A stretch of 64,000 bases of DNA from Diabrotica undecimpunctata (taxonomy: Eukaryota; Arthropoda; Insecta; Coleoptera; Chrysomelidae), in the NCBI RefSeq assembly GCF_040954645.1, contig NC_092810.1:12448377-12512376 (forward strand), read 5' to 3'. Every line of letters starts with the position of its first letter. The first letter of the stretch is position 1. Positions 36,510 to 47,889 of the stretch are shown in pieces. Both the position numbers and the translations under genes were made by a program. Below the pieces are notes generated by a model. That model was not told the DNA's origin. It worked only from the letters and a program-made list of their open reading frames with translations, and did no database searches.

Positions 36510-36839
36510 TTATATATTGTTTAGTATGTTGCAGTAGATATTACTTAAATGATTGGTGTCTGTCTTATAATTGATAGATTCAGGAGTTTTATTAATGTGT
36601 ACCATTTCAAGGAAAAGCCGATTTTTATAATTATCAACTTGTTCCAAGATTTTTACATTATTAAAGTCAAAGTTATGTCCTGTCTTCAAGTGGTGGTCCA
36701 CTAAGGCACAAGAGTTTTTTTGTATGTTACAGTCACTTTTGTGTTGAGTGACACGTTTTTTAAGCCACTGTTGACTTTGACCAATATAACAACTTTGACA
36801 TTGACTGCAATTTATTCTATACTGACTACATACCATCAA
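36510..36839 (-). pseudogene. Penelope GIY-YIG endonuclease domain
   Basis: Carries YRINCSQCQSCYIGQSQQWL, the GIY-YIG-like core with a CxxC preceding it (NC.QC...YIGQ), then RVTQHKSDCNIQKNS, ALVDHHLKTGHNFDF and NRLFLEMVHINK with the conserved Glu. This is the nuclease that nicks DNA for Penelope retrotransposition. The RT part is absent: the frame begins within the right inverted arm. Confidence 0.8.
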
Positions 36840-37156
36840 TTACATTTTATAGATCAATTTATCGTGTTCCTGATTCTTTCTCAATTTTATTAATTCCATC
36901 TTTCCACTTTATAAAATGAATAATACTGTCATAGTAATTGTTTATTTTAACCTACTCGCTGAAAATTGTACAACGGGAATTCACTCTATAACATATTGCG
37001 GTTACCATAACTCCTTAATAAAATCAAACAAAAATATGTCATTTATTTAGATATGCAAGAAAAATTTAAATTTTCATTCTTATAGTTGTAAGTATTAAAA
37101 TATTCATTTTGTTTACATATAATCATTAATTATTCTAATAAATTTACAGTTTTCTC

Positions 37157-37184
37157 CTGAAGAAGTCACAAAATCGTGACGAAA
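37157..37184 (+). ncRNA. Hammerhead-like core, inverted arm copy
   Basis: Same sequence as 36047-36074 but on the plus strand because the arm is inverted: CTGAAGA, hairpin GTCAC/GTGAC, GAAA. Confidence 0.45.
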
Positions 37185-37240
37185 TATTGAGACTAAACAA
37201 ATAGAGTTTTATTTCCTGACCGATTGCTGATACTCTAAAT

Positions 37241-37242
<2 letters not shown>

Positions 37243-37331
<89 letters not shown>
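37243..37331. repeat. (TA)n microsatellite
   Basis: TA run directly following the right arm of the Penelope fragment. Confidence 0.95.
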
Positions 37332-37335
<4 letters not shown>

Positions 37336-37486
37336 ATCTAGCTTGGAGCGTATTAGTGATCTGTATATTTTAAGAAGTGAGTTTTCGTCAGATCCCCAAT
37401 AATGATGTGATAGAGTTTTTATTATGTTTAGTCTTATAATTTTAAAACACAGCTGATATTATAAATACGTATAATAATAATTAATA

Positions 37487-38233
37487 GTTATTTAACCAAC
37501 AAGTGTATTAATAACGGCGATTAACAATTGAGATGTGAATTTTAATTCACGAGTTCGTTACAAAACTTTTCCGTCGACTGTACTTTTCAGAAATAAAAAT
37601 ATCCTTGTTTAAATTTTTATTTACTTAACGATAAATAATGACATACAATGACAGAAGCGGCTACTTCATTTTAAATAATTTTTTAGTGGGAATATAAATA
37701 GATATGTTTGGTTGCCTACACCACAAGTAACTGCCAATTACAGAGCGTTAAATGTGGTTAAATTAATTTATACAAGCAATGTATGTTGTATTGCCTATAA
37801 TAAAATCGTTCATTAATAGAAAATCATTCATTAATAGGGGCCATTAATCAATGATTTTGAGGGTGTTAAAATTAATCATAAATGGACCGTCGACGGAAAT
37901 AGTTATTTAACCAACAAGTGTATTAATAAGGGCGATTAACAATTGAGATATTTTAACACGTGAGCGAAGCGAGCCCGTTAATGTTCGAGATTGTTAATTC
38001 ACGAGTTCGTTACAAAACGTTTTCGTCGACCGTACTTTTCAGAAATAAAGATATCTTAGTTTAAATATTTATTTACTTAACGATAAGCAACAATTTTTTC
38101 AGCTTTCATTGACTTTATTCAAAGTTTCCTTAGTGTTAGTTTTATTATAGTATACATTTATATTCGAAATGGTGCAATGGTCTTCTTGGACCTCTGTAAA
38201 TTCTGTGATAGAAGAAGTTAAATTCTGGTGGAG
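37487..38233. repeat. Noncoding repeat block, two copies plus a part beyond the Penelope insertion
   Basis: tagttatttaaccaacaagt starts two direct copies (37484 and 37903), each running to a cgagttcgttacaaaac...gtcgac..gtacttttcagaaata segment. Sequence like 37620-37860 recurs at 42250-42470, right of the Penelope element. The second copy has an inserted stretch with acgtgagcgaagcgagcccg. No coding capacity; probably a MITE-like family. Confidence 0.6.
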
Positions 38234-38323
38234 TTAAATTAAACTAAAGAGGTTAGTCTTTGTATGTGGGTATATTTTATTTTATAAAAACCCTTAAAAG
38301 GGCAACATTACAAGCACGAACGT

Positions 38324-38349
38324 TTTCGGAACAACTGTTCCATCATCAG
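38324..38349 (-). ncRNA. Hammerhead-like core, Penelope left arm
   Basis: Minus strand: CTGATGA, T, GGAAC/GTTCC with loop AGTT, GAAA, AACGTT. Sense with respect to the RT/GIY-YIG frame. Confidence 0.5.
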
Positions 38350-39848
38350 GTTAAAATGCCTAAAATAAGTATAAACCATTTAGTTACAACAAACGTGGTT
38401 TAAAATTTTGACTAAGGTTAAAAACAATAAAATGGTTATACTTACAGGTTAACATGCCTGAGCCACCAAAATATTTGGGTAAAAACCCTTTAAATTGAAA
38501 AATGTTACCGAAGAATGTACATGATGTTTATAATATTATATGATGTTTAATATTTTAATTAGATTTTACTTCAGGTAACATACACCCATGCTTAAGTGAG
38601 TTCCAGTGTCCGGAGAGTACACCTCTTCAAACGGACTACGGTTGGCAACTGATTGATGAAATACTCATGAGCGGTGTCAGAAACAAAATGTCAATGAACC
38701 ATGAAACAGTGTTAGTTAAACATTATATTACTACAGCCAAAAGATTAAAAAACTTTGATGATGTTAAAATGATAACAGTAATCCAGGTGTTGGAATTTAA
38801 AAATTTCTCTATAATTATTTAATATTGGATGTAAAAGATGTAAATTACTGGTGTTGTTGAAGGTCATGTTTAAGAAGATGACGTATGTATTAGGCAGCTT
38901 ATTTTACTCTTTATCGTATGGAGTGTGGTCTAAAAGGTGTAATTTGTGAAGAATTAGCTGAAATATATGGAAATGTCCTTTTATGTTGTTAACATCTAGG
39001 ACAAGGAAGAATAATTAGTATATATTTGTAGCTAATGTAAGACTTTTTTAAGTAGATGAAATTGTTTAATACTGCTAGTATCGTAAAAATTTTTTTAATA
39101 TAAGTGAGTCCAATAGTTTGAGAAAAAATGATTGAAAATCTTCCGGCTGAAGGAATTAAAGTTATAATTTATGTGATTAAATTTAAAAATTTTTTTTTTT
39201 TTTTTTTTTTTTTTTAAGGAAAGACTGAGATCCTCAGAGACCTGGCAGGAATAACAGTAAATGGAATGACTAAAGAATAAAGGGGAATGGGTTAAAGGGA
39301 AATGAATGAGTTAATCAACAAAATTAGAGATGATAGAGGTCCTTCATGCTTAAAGCATCTAGCACCCTGAACAAAATATATTTTGGTTGTGTTAAAATCT
39401 GATACATAAAAGTTTGAAATTTTATTTGTGAGTATGGTGTACTAAGTTGTTGACTAAGAGAGGGGGGAGCAATGGTTGATTAAAGGTTTAGGTAAAGTGG
39501 GAGAAAGTGAATTCTGATGAATTGCTGGATTGTGTTTAAATGTTTACTGAGTTTGGAACTAATGGGTGGATGGTAGATATATGAAAAGACAGAGAACTAG
39601 CAAAAGAAAAAAGAATGGACAGGAATATGATGCAAAAGTGAAGATTGTAAAATAATGAAATAGTGAGGTATAAAAGATATGATGTTAACAATAGGGGGCT
39701 GAAAAATTCTTTTGGAGGGAGTGTTTTGACAGTAGTGTAGAGAGAATGGTTGTTTTTAAAAAACAATAATTGTTGAGAAGGATTAAGGTGTTGACATTTA
39801 TAGAGGAAAGACAGATGAAGAAGATGGGGTAAATTTGAGAAGTGTGGG

Positions 39849-40802
39849 TTATGAAAAGAGTTGTCGGTGTAAGGGTTGAAAGTCACGGTTGAAAGATACA
39901 TGGCGATTAACGCAGTTGGGGCTTCTTTGCTTTTCCTTGACTATTTCCAAGTCTTCATATAAATCTAATTTTAGAAAATTTTTTTGGGGTATATTATGTA
40001 ACAAAGAGACGTCTTCTGGTATGTTGAGGGTATGTTTATGTTGTGCAAGATGTTGTGAGAAGGTGGAAGTGTTCTCTTTTTTAGTGTGTTCTTGGGAACG
40101 GGAAGTTAGTGATCTACAGGTTCTACCTATATATGTAGCATCACAATCAGAGCACTGTAATTTGTAAACACCACTACGATCCATGTAGTTGATGCAATCT
40201 TTTGAATTGGTTAAACATTGTCCTAGATTGTTCAGGACTTTAAAAGAAATGTGGGTATTCTCAACAGATCTTTTTAGAATATATCTGATATCTCCAGAAA
40301 GACGTTCTTGAAGGTAAGGTAAGGAAGCATAATGAGGTTTAATGGTCAAGTCTCTGGGGAACGCAGCCTCTCTCAAAAGTTTAAGTTGTTTTTTATTAAT
40401 AAGTTTGTTAATGAGGTTGGGGTCATACCCATTGTTGGATGCTATTTGTTTTAGAATATTGAGTTCTGTTTGGTAGTTAGATTGTGATAGTGGGATTGTT
40501 TCTAGGCGGTGAATATAACTATGGAAGGCTGCATATTTATGTGACATTGGGTGGTTGGAAGATAAAGGTATGATATGATCGGTTTGTGTAGGTTTCCTAT
40601 AGATACTGAAATCGAAATGGTCGTTTAATCTGGTAATAGTAAGGTCGAGGAAATTAATTGATTGAGACGACTCTAGTTCCATGGTGAACTTTATATTTGG
40701 GTGGATTTGATTAATTTTGGAGAGTAATAGATCAGCTGAATTCGAGTTACCTGATATGAAGACTAAACAGTCATCAACATATCGAAACCAATTACCATCC
40801 AC
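39849..40802 (-). CDS. Penelope reverse transcriptase C-terminal half with GIY-YIG endonuclease
   Basis: An intact 317-codon frame. RT palm motif C is WFRYVDDCLVFISG near residues 5-18, followed by FTMELESSQSINFLDLTITR and DFSIYRKPTQTDHIIPLSSN, the usual Penelope thumb region. From about residue 210 the GIY-YIG domain: GVYKLQCSDCDATYIGRTCR (CxxC then YIGRT), SLTSRSQEHTKKENTSTFSQ, HLAQHKHTL and LDLYEDLEIVKEKQ with the catalytic Glu. The stop is within the left inverted arm. RT motifs A and B are missing because the copy is 5'-truncated, so it cannot act alone. First residues arise from readthrough from the arm. Confidence 0.9.
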   Translation of the reverse strand: MDGNWFRYVDDCLVFISGNSNSADLLLSKINQIHPNIKFTMELESSQSINFLDLTITRLNDHFDFSIYRKPTQTDHIIPLSSNHPMSHKYAAFHSYIHRLETIPLSQSNYQTELNILKQIASNNGYDPNLINKLINKKQLKLLREAAFPRDLTIKPHYASLPYLQERLSGDIRYILKRSVENTHISFKVLNNLGQCLTNSKDCINYMDRSGVYKLQCSDCDATYIGRTCRSLTSRSQEHTKKENTSTFSQHLAQHKHTLNIPEDVSLLHNIPQKNFLKLDLYEDLEIVKEKQRSPNCVNRHVSFNRDFQPLHRQLFS

Positions 40803-42018
40803 CCATTAGTTCCAAACTCAGTAAACATTTAAACACAATCCAGCAATTCATCAGAATTCACTTTCTCCCACTTTACCTAAACCTTTAATCAACCATTGCT
40901 CCCCCCTCTCTTAGTCAACAACTTAGTACACCATACTCACAAATAAAATTTCAAACTTTTATGTATCAGATTTTAACACAACCAAAATATATTTTGTTCA
41001 GGGTGCTAGATGCTTTAAGCATGAAGGACCTCTATCATCTCTAATTTTGTTGATTAACTCATTCATTTCCCTTTAACCCATTCCCCTTTATTCTTTAGTC
41101 ATTCCATTTACTGTTATTCCTGCCAGGTCTCTGAGGATCTCAGTCTTTCCTTAAAAAAAAAAAAAAAAAAAAAAAAAATTTTTAAATTTAATCACATAAA
41201 TTATAACTTTAATTCCTTCAGCCGGAAGATTTTCAATCATTTTTTCTCAAACTATTGGACTCACTTATATTAAAAAAATTTTTACGATACTAGCAGTATT
41301 AAACAATTTCATCTACTTAAAAAAGTCTTACATTAGCTACAAATATATACTAATTATTCTTCCTTGTCCTAGATGTTAACAACATAAAAGGACATTTCCA
41401 TATATTTCAGCTAATTCTTCACAAATTACACCTTTTAGACCACACTCCATACGATAAAGAGTAAAATAAGCTGCCTAATACATACGTCATCTTCTTAAAC
41501 ATGACCTTCAACAACACCAGTAATTTACATCTTTTACATCCAATATTAAATAATTATAGAGAAATTTTTAAATTCCAACACCTGGATTACTGTTATCATT
41601 TTAACATCATCAAAGTTTTTTAATCTTTTGGCTGTAGTAATATAATGTTTAACTAACACTGTTTCATGGTTCATTGACATTTTGTTTCTGACACCGCTCA
41701 TGAGTATTTCATCAATCAGTTGCCAACCGTAGTCCGTTTGAAGAGGTGTACTCTCCGGACACTGGAACTCACTTAAGCATGGGTGTATGTTACCTGAAGT
41801 AAAATCTAATTAAAATATTAAACATCATATAATATTATAAACATCATGTACATTCTTCGGTAACATTTTTCAATTTAAAGGGTTTTTACCCAAATATTTT
41901 GGTGGCTCAGGCATGTTAACCTGTAAGTATAACCATTTTATTGTTTTTAACCTTAGTCAAAATTTTAAACCACGTTTGTTGTAACTAAATGGTTTATACT
42001 TATTTTAGGCATTTTAAC

Positions 42019-42044
42019 CTGATGATGGAACAGTTGTTCCGAAA
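42019..42044 (+). ncRNA. Hammerhead-like core, Penelope right arm
   Basis: Inverted copy of 38324-38349 on the plus strand. Confidence 0.5.
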
Positions 42045-42192
42045 ACGTTCGTGCTTGTAATGTTGCCCTTTTAAGGGTTTTTATAAAATAAAATATACCC
42101 ACATACAAAGACTAACCTCTTTTGTTATACGTGGTATACAGCCAGCTACAGGAATTATTTTCCTTGTGGATTTTTTTTTTTTAAATTAAACT

Positions 42193-42924
42193 CTTCGTCA
42201 ATATCCATCCCTTGATTTTTCAAATACACAAAATTTTAAACAATAAAGTAAATAATGACATACAATGACAGATAGTACTAACAGCGGCTACTTCATTTTA
42301 AATTAATTTTTTAGTGGGAATGTAAATAGGTTTGGTTGCCTACACCACAGGTCACTGCCAATCACAGAGCCTTTAATTAATTTATGTAAGCAATGTATGT
42401 TGTGTTGCCTATAACGAAATTGTTCATTAATAGAAAATCATTCAATAATAGGGGTCATGACGCCATTCGTCAAAATGAATTTGAGGTATTTCTTCTTCTT
42501 CAGTGCTTTATCCAGTCCGGACGTTGGCGATCTACAAGGAAATCATAGTTTAATTGACAGCTCCTTAAAACGGTCTAAAAATCTCATTTAAAATCATTAT
42601 CAATATTATACATAATAATATCATATATATTAACAAATCACATTAAAAGAAGAATAACTATATTGTATTATCAGAAACTTAAAATTAACCATACCTATTA
42701 CCATAATTCAGAAAAAAAAAAGTTTAAGAACTGCCTATTACCAAAAGAAAACAAAAGAACGAAAATGTTTCCGTGAGGCTATAAACTAATTTTAATACTT
42801 AACGATTCTTGGCTCTCGAGAAAAAAGAAACAATATTTCAGATCCCTGGTTTAATTTTCTTCTCTGTCCTCCCGTTTCTTCTTCTTTATGACGCCAGAGA
42901 TCAGGCAATGCACTTTTATCCATT
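42193..42924. other. Older repeat flank and small RTE tail
   Basis: 42250-42470 continues the repeat block seen at 37620-37860. At 42487-42590 a minus-strand RTE tail is visible: ttcttcttctt at its edge, then the antisense of a short C-terminal segment. 42600-42924 shows nothing recognisable. Confidence 0.45.
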
Positions 42925-44679
42925 TGTAACATTTTTTTATATAATTAAAATATTAATTATTTTTATCCCTTTTAACCCCGTGATGATACGCTTATGTTCG
43001 GTTAACCGTCTTCAAAATTTTATTGAATGCCGGAATTTCCTTGCGTCCGAAAGGTTTTTAATCCTTTCCGTCTTAGTCCGGGTCTTTTATGATAGATTTG
43101 TAAATATTCCGAAGGCCCGTATAGTAATTTTTCTGTAAAGACCCAATCTCGGGATTTCATATTTTATCACGTGCCAAATTACCTCGAACTTTCCGATAGC
43201 CGGTATAACTTTACCTTCTCAGAAATACATACAGCTGGCCTATCATTTTTGGGGGGAAGATACCCTCACCTTTTCTTGGGTAGCTTGGTAAAAATTTGAG
43301 AGAAACCAAGTCACTTCTCGGTGGGCACTCGTAGAGAAAACAACTTATCGGTGGGCATCCGTCGAGTTAAGACGCTTAGTTCACAATATCGTATCTGCTA
43401 CCTTACAGTCTCTGTGCATTTTCTTTATAAGTGTGTATACACTTGCTTATTGGAGTTTTTTTTATCTTACACTATATTAGTTTAAGTATAGTTGTAAAGC
43501 ACCTTCAAGGGTAAATAAATTCAGTGTTTAATACCAGTACAGTATTACACAGTACAGTAGTACAATCTTTAACTTCAGTGAATTAAAGCAGCAGCCTTCA
43601 GGAATAATTACTGTAAGTGACATAATTTTAATATCTCCACCTATCTGGGCAAGTAACATGGTATAGCATCATATCATCTTCCATTATCTGGACGTATCTC
43701 AAATTGATACATGTCTTCAATTGTAGTTGAGAGTAGCTACTGAATTTTGCAGTCAATTAAAGAACATTCTATATTTTTTTTTTGTTACGAACCAAATAAT
43801 CGACTTAACCAAGTGCGGTTTGGTTAAATTTTTATGTTTTCACGTCAGTAAACTTTTTTGTATTTTTGTAAATTTAAATTTTATTAATTTTTGTTATCTT
43901 TTGTGTTTGTTATAATTTGTATTCAATTTTATCTGCTATAATATCTCGAGATTCGCCAAAACTTTATTTGTGCATGCTTGTGTTATACTTATATCTTTGT
44001 AAAGATATTTTCTAATTATATTTCTGCCTATTTTTATATGTATACCACCATTTTATAGTTGTTGGTGTATCTTTATTACTTGTGTTGCATTCAGCAGCGT
44101 CGTAATTGTGTTGTTGTTTAATATATTGTTATTGTTTCATGTATGTATTTTATTTGTCGACTCCTAACAAAGTTCCCTGATATATTTGCTTTTTACCTTT
44201 AAATATAACTATACCTTTGACCACTAGAAAGATCAGGCTAATTAAGTTTCGTAGGTAAGTAAGTGTAATACCTTATATATATTTTTTTGTTTATGTAGAG
44301 TGTTGACCAAATTTATTCAATAATTAACTGTGATATCTTTTCTTGGGTTTGATCTCTGAACCTAAATATCTTTCCTTATCTCTTTTCTTTTCTAAGGTTT
44401 CTTAATTTTCTCCTTAAACCCCTAAAAATTAAAAGGCGCCCTGTTCCCTATCTTATCTTATCTTTGGTAATTTTACCCATCTATCTTTTTGTTCATTTCT
44501 GTGTCTTTTCCAATAGCTTTTATCGTATATTTACTTATTTCGTCCGTTGGACCCATTCCTGGTTTCAAAAGCTAGTTTCGAACCCACGACTCGCTCTTCA
44601 CCAACCATCTGGCTGCCGTCCGCAGTGTCTCCATTGGTGACCTTTCTAGCACCATTCAAAAAAGGTTTCCGAGGTTACA
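42925..44679. mobile_element. Solo LTR of about 1.75 kb, copy 2
   Basis: Starts TGTAACATTT and ends CCGAGGTTACA, with CATT on both sides (42921-42924 and 44680-44683). It shares many blocks with 31868-33560, for example agaaatacatacag, the taccacca-attg motif, aagatcaggct.attaagttt and the terminal tttcgtcc.ttggaccc region, but is clearly diverged, so the two insertions are not one recent pair. No internal retroelement genes adjoin. Confidence 0.75.
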
Positions 44680-44683
44680 CATT

Positions 44684-46061
44684 CTCTTGCTCCTTTCATC
44701 ATTATGTTTAAAAGGTTTCGTTTATCCAACCTAAAACCCATTCACCTCTCGAAGTCTTCCCTCTCATTTGCCCACCTCTGACAGGTAAAAAGGTAAGCGA
44801 GAGCGTCCAGCACACTACAAAAGTTCGCTGTGGCAGATTTGCCTTTCCTATTTAGTGTAAAGGTGCCAAAACTACCATCTATGGTCAGAAACTGCGTCAG
44901 AAAGTGGTCCGGCTTACAATTGGGAATAAGCTCATTCGTCTACTTTACCTTTCTGCTATCATTCACTCATCCCCTCTGCTACTCCTCTGTCTTCTCTCTC
45001 TTTCTCTCTTCATTATCTATATTTGGATTCATTCTTCTCGCTCGCTCTTTGCACAACAACACGTTCGGTATCACCGCTCCAATGACATACAAAGCCTCAT
45101 TTAAAGCCGTTCTGTAGACGCTACACACCCTGAGGAGCATTATTCTTTACGAAATCTCCATCAGCTTGCCTTATGTTGTAGTGTTTAGGAAGCTGCAGCG
45201 TAGGTCACCACCGACTAGAAACCTTCATTAAGCACCCTTTTTTGGTGCTACCTTGGTCTCGCTAATGTTCGCCATTAGCTGTACCTACTCTTCCATATTT
45301 TCAACATTCAATTTATAACTCTATTTTTTATTAAAATAAGACACACAAAACAAAAGGTAGTCACTTAGCTAAAAAAAAAAAACAAAACCTGGAATGTATT
45401 TATTCAATTACACTTCTAAAGTATTTCTAAACTAAAAGAAAAGTACAATTTACATGTAAATTACGATTAAATATCTTCTTAAGAACAAATAATAGCTTTA
45501 AGTAATTAAAAAAGTTTCTTTCAAATTAAATGCAAATTTTTTACTCTTTCTATCGGATTGTATGAAGTATAATCGCACATAATTCACCGTTTGTATTTTT
45601 TTCTTTCTTGATAACGTCCAATACAGCCCTGTCCGGGCCAAAAAATCACCAATAGTTATTTACGACTTTGAGCAAAAGGAAAAATATTACCTCCGTTAGG
45701 CTAAGGGCGCATTCTTCCAAAGCCGTCTTATAAAATGACGTCATTAAATTGGGCAACGGCGCCATCAATAGCGAAAAAGGCGGCGCGACGCCACTTGTCC
45801 TATTTTTCTAATGAGCAGTGACGTGCAAACAGATTGAACAACTTATATGTAGGTTACTATGTTTGAGCTTGTACACACAACAACGAAGTATTTTTCCTAT
45901 TCAATAAATCCTCGTGATGTTAAAAATATAAATATATTCGTTTTTTTCGAAGCTATAGTTCTTTAGAGTGAACGTTTAATTACATATATTGGCAAAGGTA
46001 AAATGTCAATTTTTACTAAATACACATGTCGGAAATACTTGGAATAAAGTTAATAGGAAGT
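44684..46061. other. No recognisable gene
   Basis: The first ~440 bases are less AT-rich and contain overlapping open frames near 44830-45117 without family resemblance. A GC-rich patch near 45690-45800 (cggcgcgacgcc) has no open frame. Confidence 0.35.
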
Positions 46062-46073
46062 GGTTTAGAATTA

Positions 46074-46903
46074 CTACAACCTAGCCCTAGAAGACGTCTT
46101 CAAAACTACAAATTGGTCAACCTATGGCATTAAAGTTAATGGCAACAAGTTAAACCACCTCAGATTCGCTGACGATATAGTGATTATAGCGAGCACATTC
46201 GAGGAACTGCAAATTATGATGGGGGAACTAGCAGCCAGCTCACAATACGTCGGCCTAAAAATGAATATGAAAAAAACAAAATAATGACAAACAGAGATGT
46301 CCAGGAATATATCTACCTAGGCCAAATCCTGAGACTTGACAAAGAGAACCAAAGTGCGGAAATTACTAGAAGAGCAAGACTAGCATGGGCAGGATTTGGA
46401 AAACTTAGTTGGATACTTAAGAACCGCAAAATACCCCAATACTTGAGGAGCAAAGTGTTGAATCAATGCATCCTTCCTATCATGACATATGGATGTCAAA
46501 CCTGGACCCTAACCAAGGCAAACATGAATAAATTAGCCACAACAGAAATAAAAATGGAAAGAGCAATGTTAGGTATACGACTGTCAGATAAAAGAGGAAC
46601 GACTGGGTAAGATCCAAAACAAAAGTCGAGGACATAGCAACAAAAATTGCCAAACTTAAATGGAGCTTCGCGGGCCACACTGCTAGACAAAAAGACCAAC
46701 GTTGGAATACTACAATAGAACATTGGAGACCTTACGAAAGTAAACGACCAAGAGGAAGACCACAGATGAGATGGGTTGATGACATTAAAAGAATAGCCGG
46801 AACAAATTGGAAATATGTTGCTCAGGATAGAGACCGATGAAAGGAGTTGGGAGAGGCCTATGTCCAAACATGGACGACAGAAGGCTAAGAAGAAAAAGAA
46901 GAA
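46074..46903 (+). mobile_element. RTE-type LINE, 5'-truncated, perfect 12-bp TSD
   Basis: ggtttagaatta occurs at 46062-46073 and 46904-46915. The insert begins inside RT between motifs B and C, shows LRFADDIVIIASTFEELQIM with an intact FADD, a short deletion after KKTK, then EYIYLGQILRLDKENQSAEI, TRRARLAWAGFGKLSWILKN and a broken C-terminus, ending in a purine tail (aagaagaaaaagaagaa). It is a close relative of the copy at 1512-3528. Confidence 0.9.
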
Positions 46904-46915
46904 GGTTTAGAATTA

Positions 46916-47654
46916 TAAAACAAACATTCTAAGATCTAAAAATCAAAAACTTCAAAGTGTTGGATAAGTCTATTCATCTTCAAGAAAGGAGCACAGCCCA
47001 TTCCTTGATGAAGTTGAAGAACTTGTATCTCCCAAGACCGTTATAATGCAGGTTTAATTTCAAAAAGACGAAGTATGATTTATCTACTTAGACACCAACT
47101 GCAAGTTGAAACATTGTGGGACTGTCCCACAAGGGTACATAGGTTAAACCTAACGCTTTCTATTGGTTACAGGACTACTCGGCTTAACTACAAATCTGCT
47201 TAAAAAGTAACATGCACACCAAGTACAAGAAGGATAGCAGACGCAATAAATATAAATGGAACAAACTATTAAATGAACTTAACATGAAATAGAACAGCAG
47301 TTGGCGTGTGTGCTAAGTAAAACTTTATTCATGAACCTGAACTGAACTTTTAACTTCAGAACAAATAGCTAGCCAGTAAGAAAATAAGAAAGAATAAGAA
47401 CGGACTTGTCAAGGAGAAAAAGTTATTTGAACAGAGTTAACGCTTAAAGAACTTAAGACAGCTATCCAATACATGAAATCAAAACATTTTAATTGCGGAA
47501 AAATACAAAAATCGGTTACGAAAGCTGCAATCTTTACTTTTAAAACATTTATTGATTTTTGTCTATAGGATACCCTGAGATATCAAATAATGACTGTCGA
47601 ATTGATACAAATCTTATTTAAAATTGATCTAACGCGCGTAGCCGTGTAGCGCGT
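46916..47654. other. No recognisable gene
   Basis: AT-rich sequence right of the RTE insertion; no open frame with motifs and no clear repeat ends. Confidence 0.35.
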
Positions 47655-47720
47655 AGCTATGGAAAAGAATAGAAAAGGATTGGGGAGGCCTATGTCCAAA
47701 TATGGACCAAAGAAGGCTAA
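47655..47720 (+). mobile_element. Short RTE 3'-end remnant
   Basis: ggattggggaggcctatgtc then caaatatggaccaaagaagg match the GLGRPMSK-type 3' terminus of the 46074 subfamily. Only about 65 bases. Confidence 0.55.
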
Positions 47721-47889
47721 TTAGATAAATAGCCGTGTCGTTTTAAGCGATATTTTTGTGAGAACGGTTTATTTTACACAAAGAGTTTTAATAAACAGTT
47801 TTATTTAGAATTCTCTTAACTACATTTTTAATTTAAAATATTTTTTTCTACGACGAACAAATTCTTGATAAATCAATTGTACGATCCCG

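Larger units (their letters stand above)
35983..37243 (-). mobile_element. Penelope-like element fragment with inverted terminal arms
   Basis: Left arm 35983-36410 and right arm 36821-37243 are nearly perfect reverse complements (from attgatttagagtatcag to tgtagtcagt). The 410-base centre holds the GIY-YIG coding end. Each arm carries a hammerhead-like core in opposite orientation (36047-36074 minus, 37157-37184 plus). 5'-truncated Penelope copies joined to an inverted terminal repeat are known. A (TA)n follows the right arm. Confidence 0.75.
38246..42180 (-). mobile_element. Penelope-like element with 1.3-kb inverted repeats and 12-bp TSD
   Basis: Flanked by ttaaattaaact at 38234-38245 and 42181-42192. 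Left arm 38246-39575 and right arm 40794-42122 are nearly identical reverse complements. The centre (39576-40793) encodes the end of RT plus GIY-YIG. The right arm continues 58 bases further to a ccttgtgga-T(11) end that the left arm lacks. Each arm carries a hammerhead-like core (38324-38349 minus, 42019-42044 plus). Structure: 5'-truncated copy with an inverted terminal repeat at its 5' side. Arm similarity suggests a recent insertion. Confidence 0.88.

Noticed and set aside
39190..39218. Long T run (and matching A run at 41153-41178) as poly(A) tails of processed copies
   Set aside because: They are the two mirror copies of one tract within the Penelope inverted arms, not element ends.
39889..40167. 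Plus-strand 92-codon frame
   Set aside because: Antisense shadow of the Penelope RT/GIY-YIG frame.
43270..43385. Short repeats such as gtgggcactcgtagag as a CRISPR-like array
   Set aside because: Only two imperfect copies (caagtcacttctcggtgggc and caacttatcggtgggc) inside a eukaryotic solo LTR; no array.
44830..45117. 95-codon frame rich in Ser/Leu/Phe, with an overlapping frame at 44904
   Set aside because: Low-complexity hydrophobic translation in a pyrimidine-rich tract; two frames are equally open and neither is recognisable.
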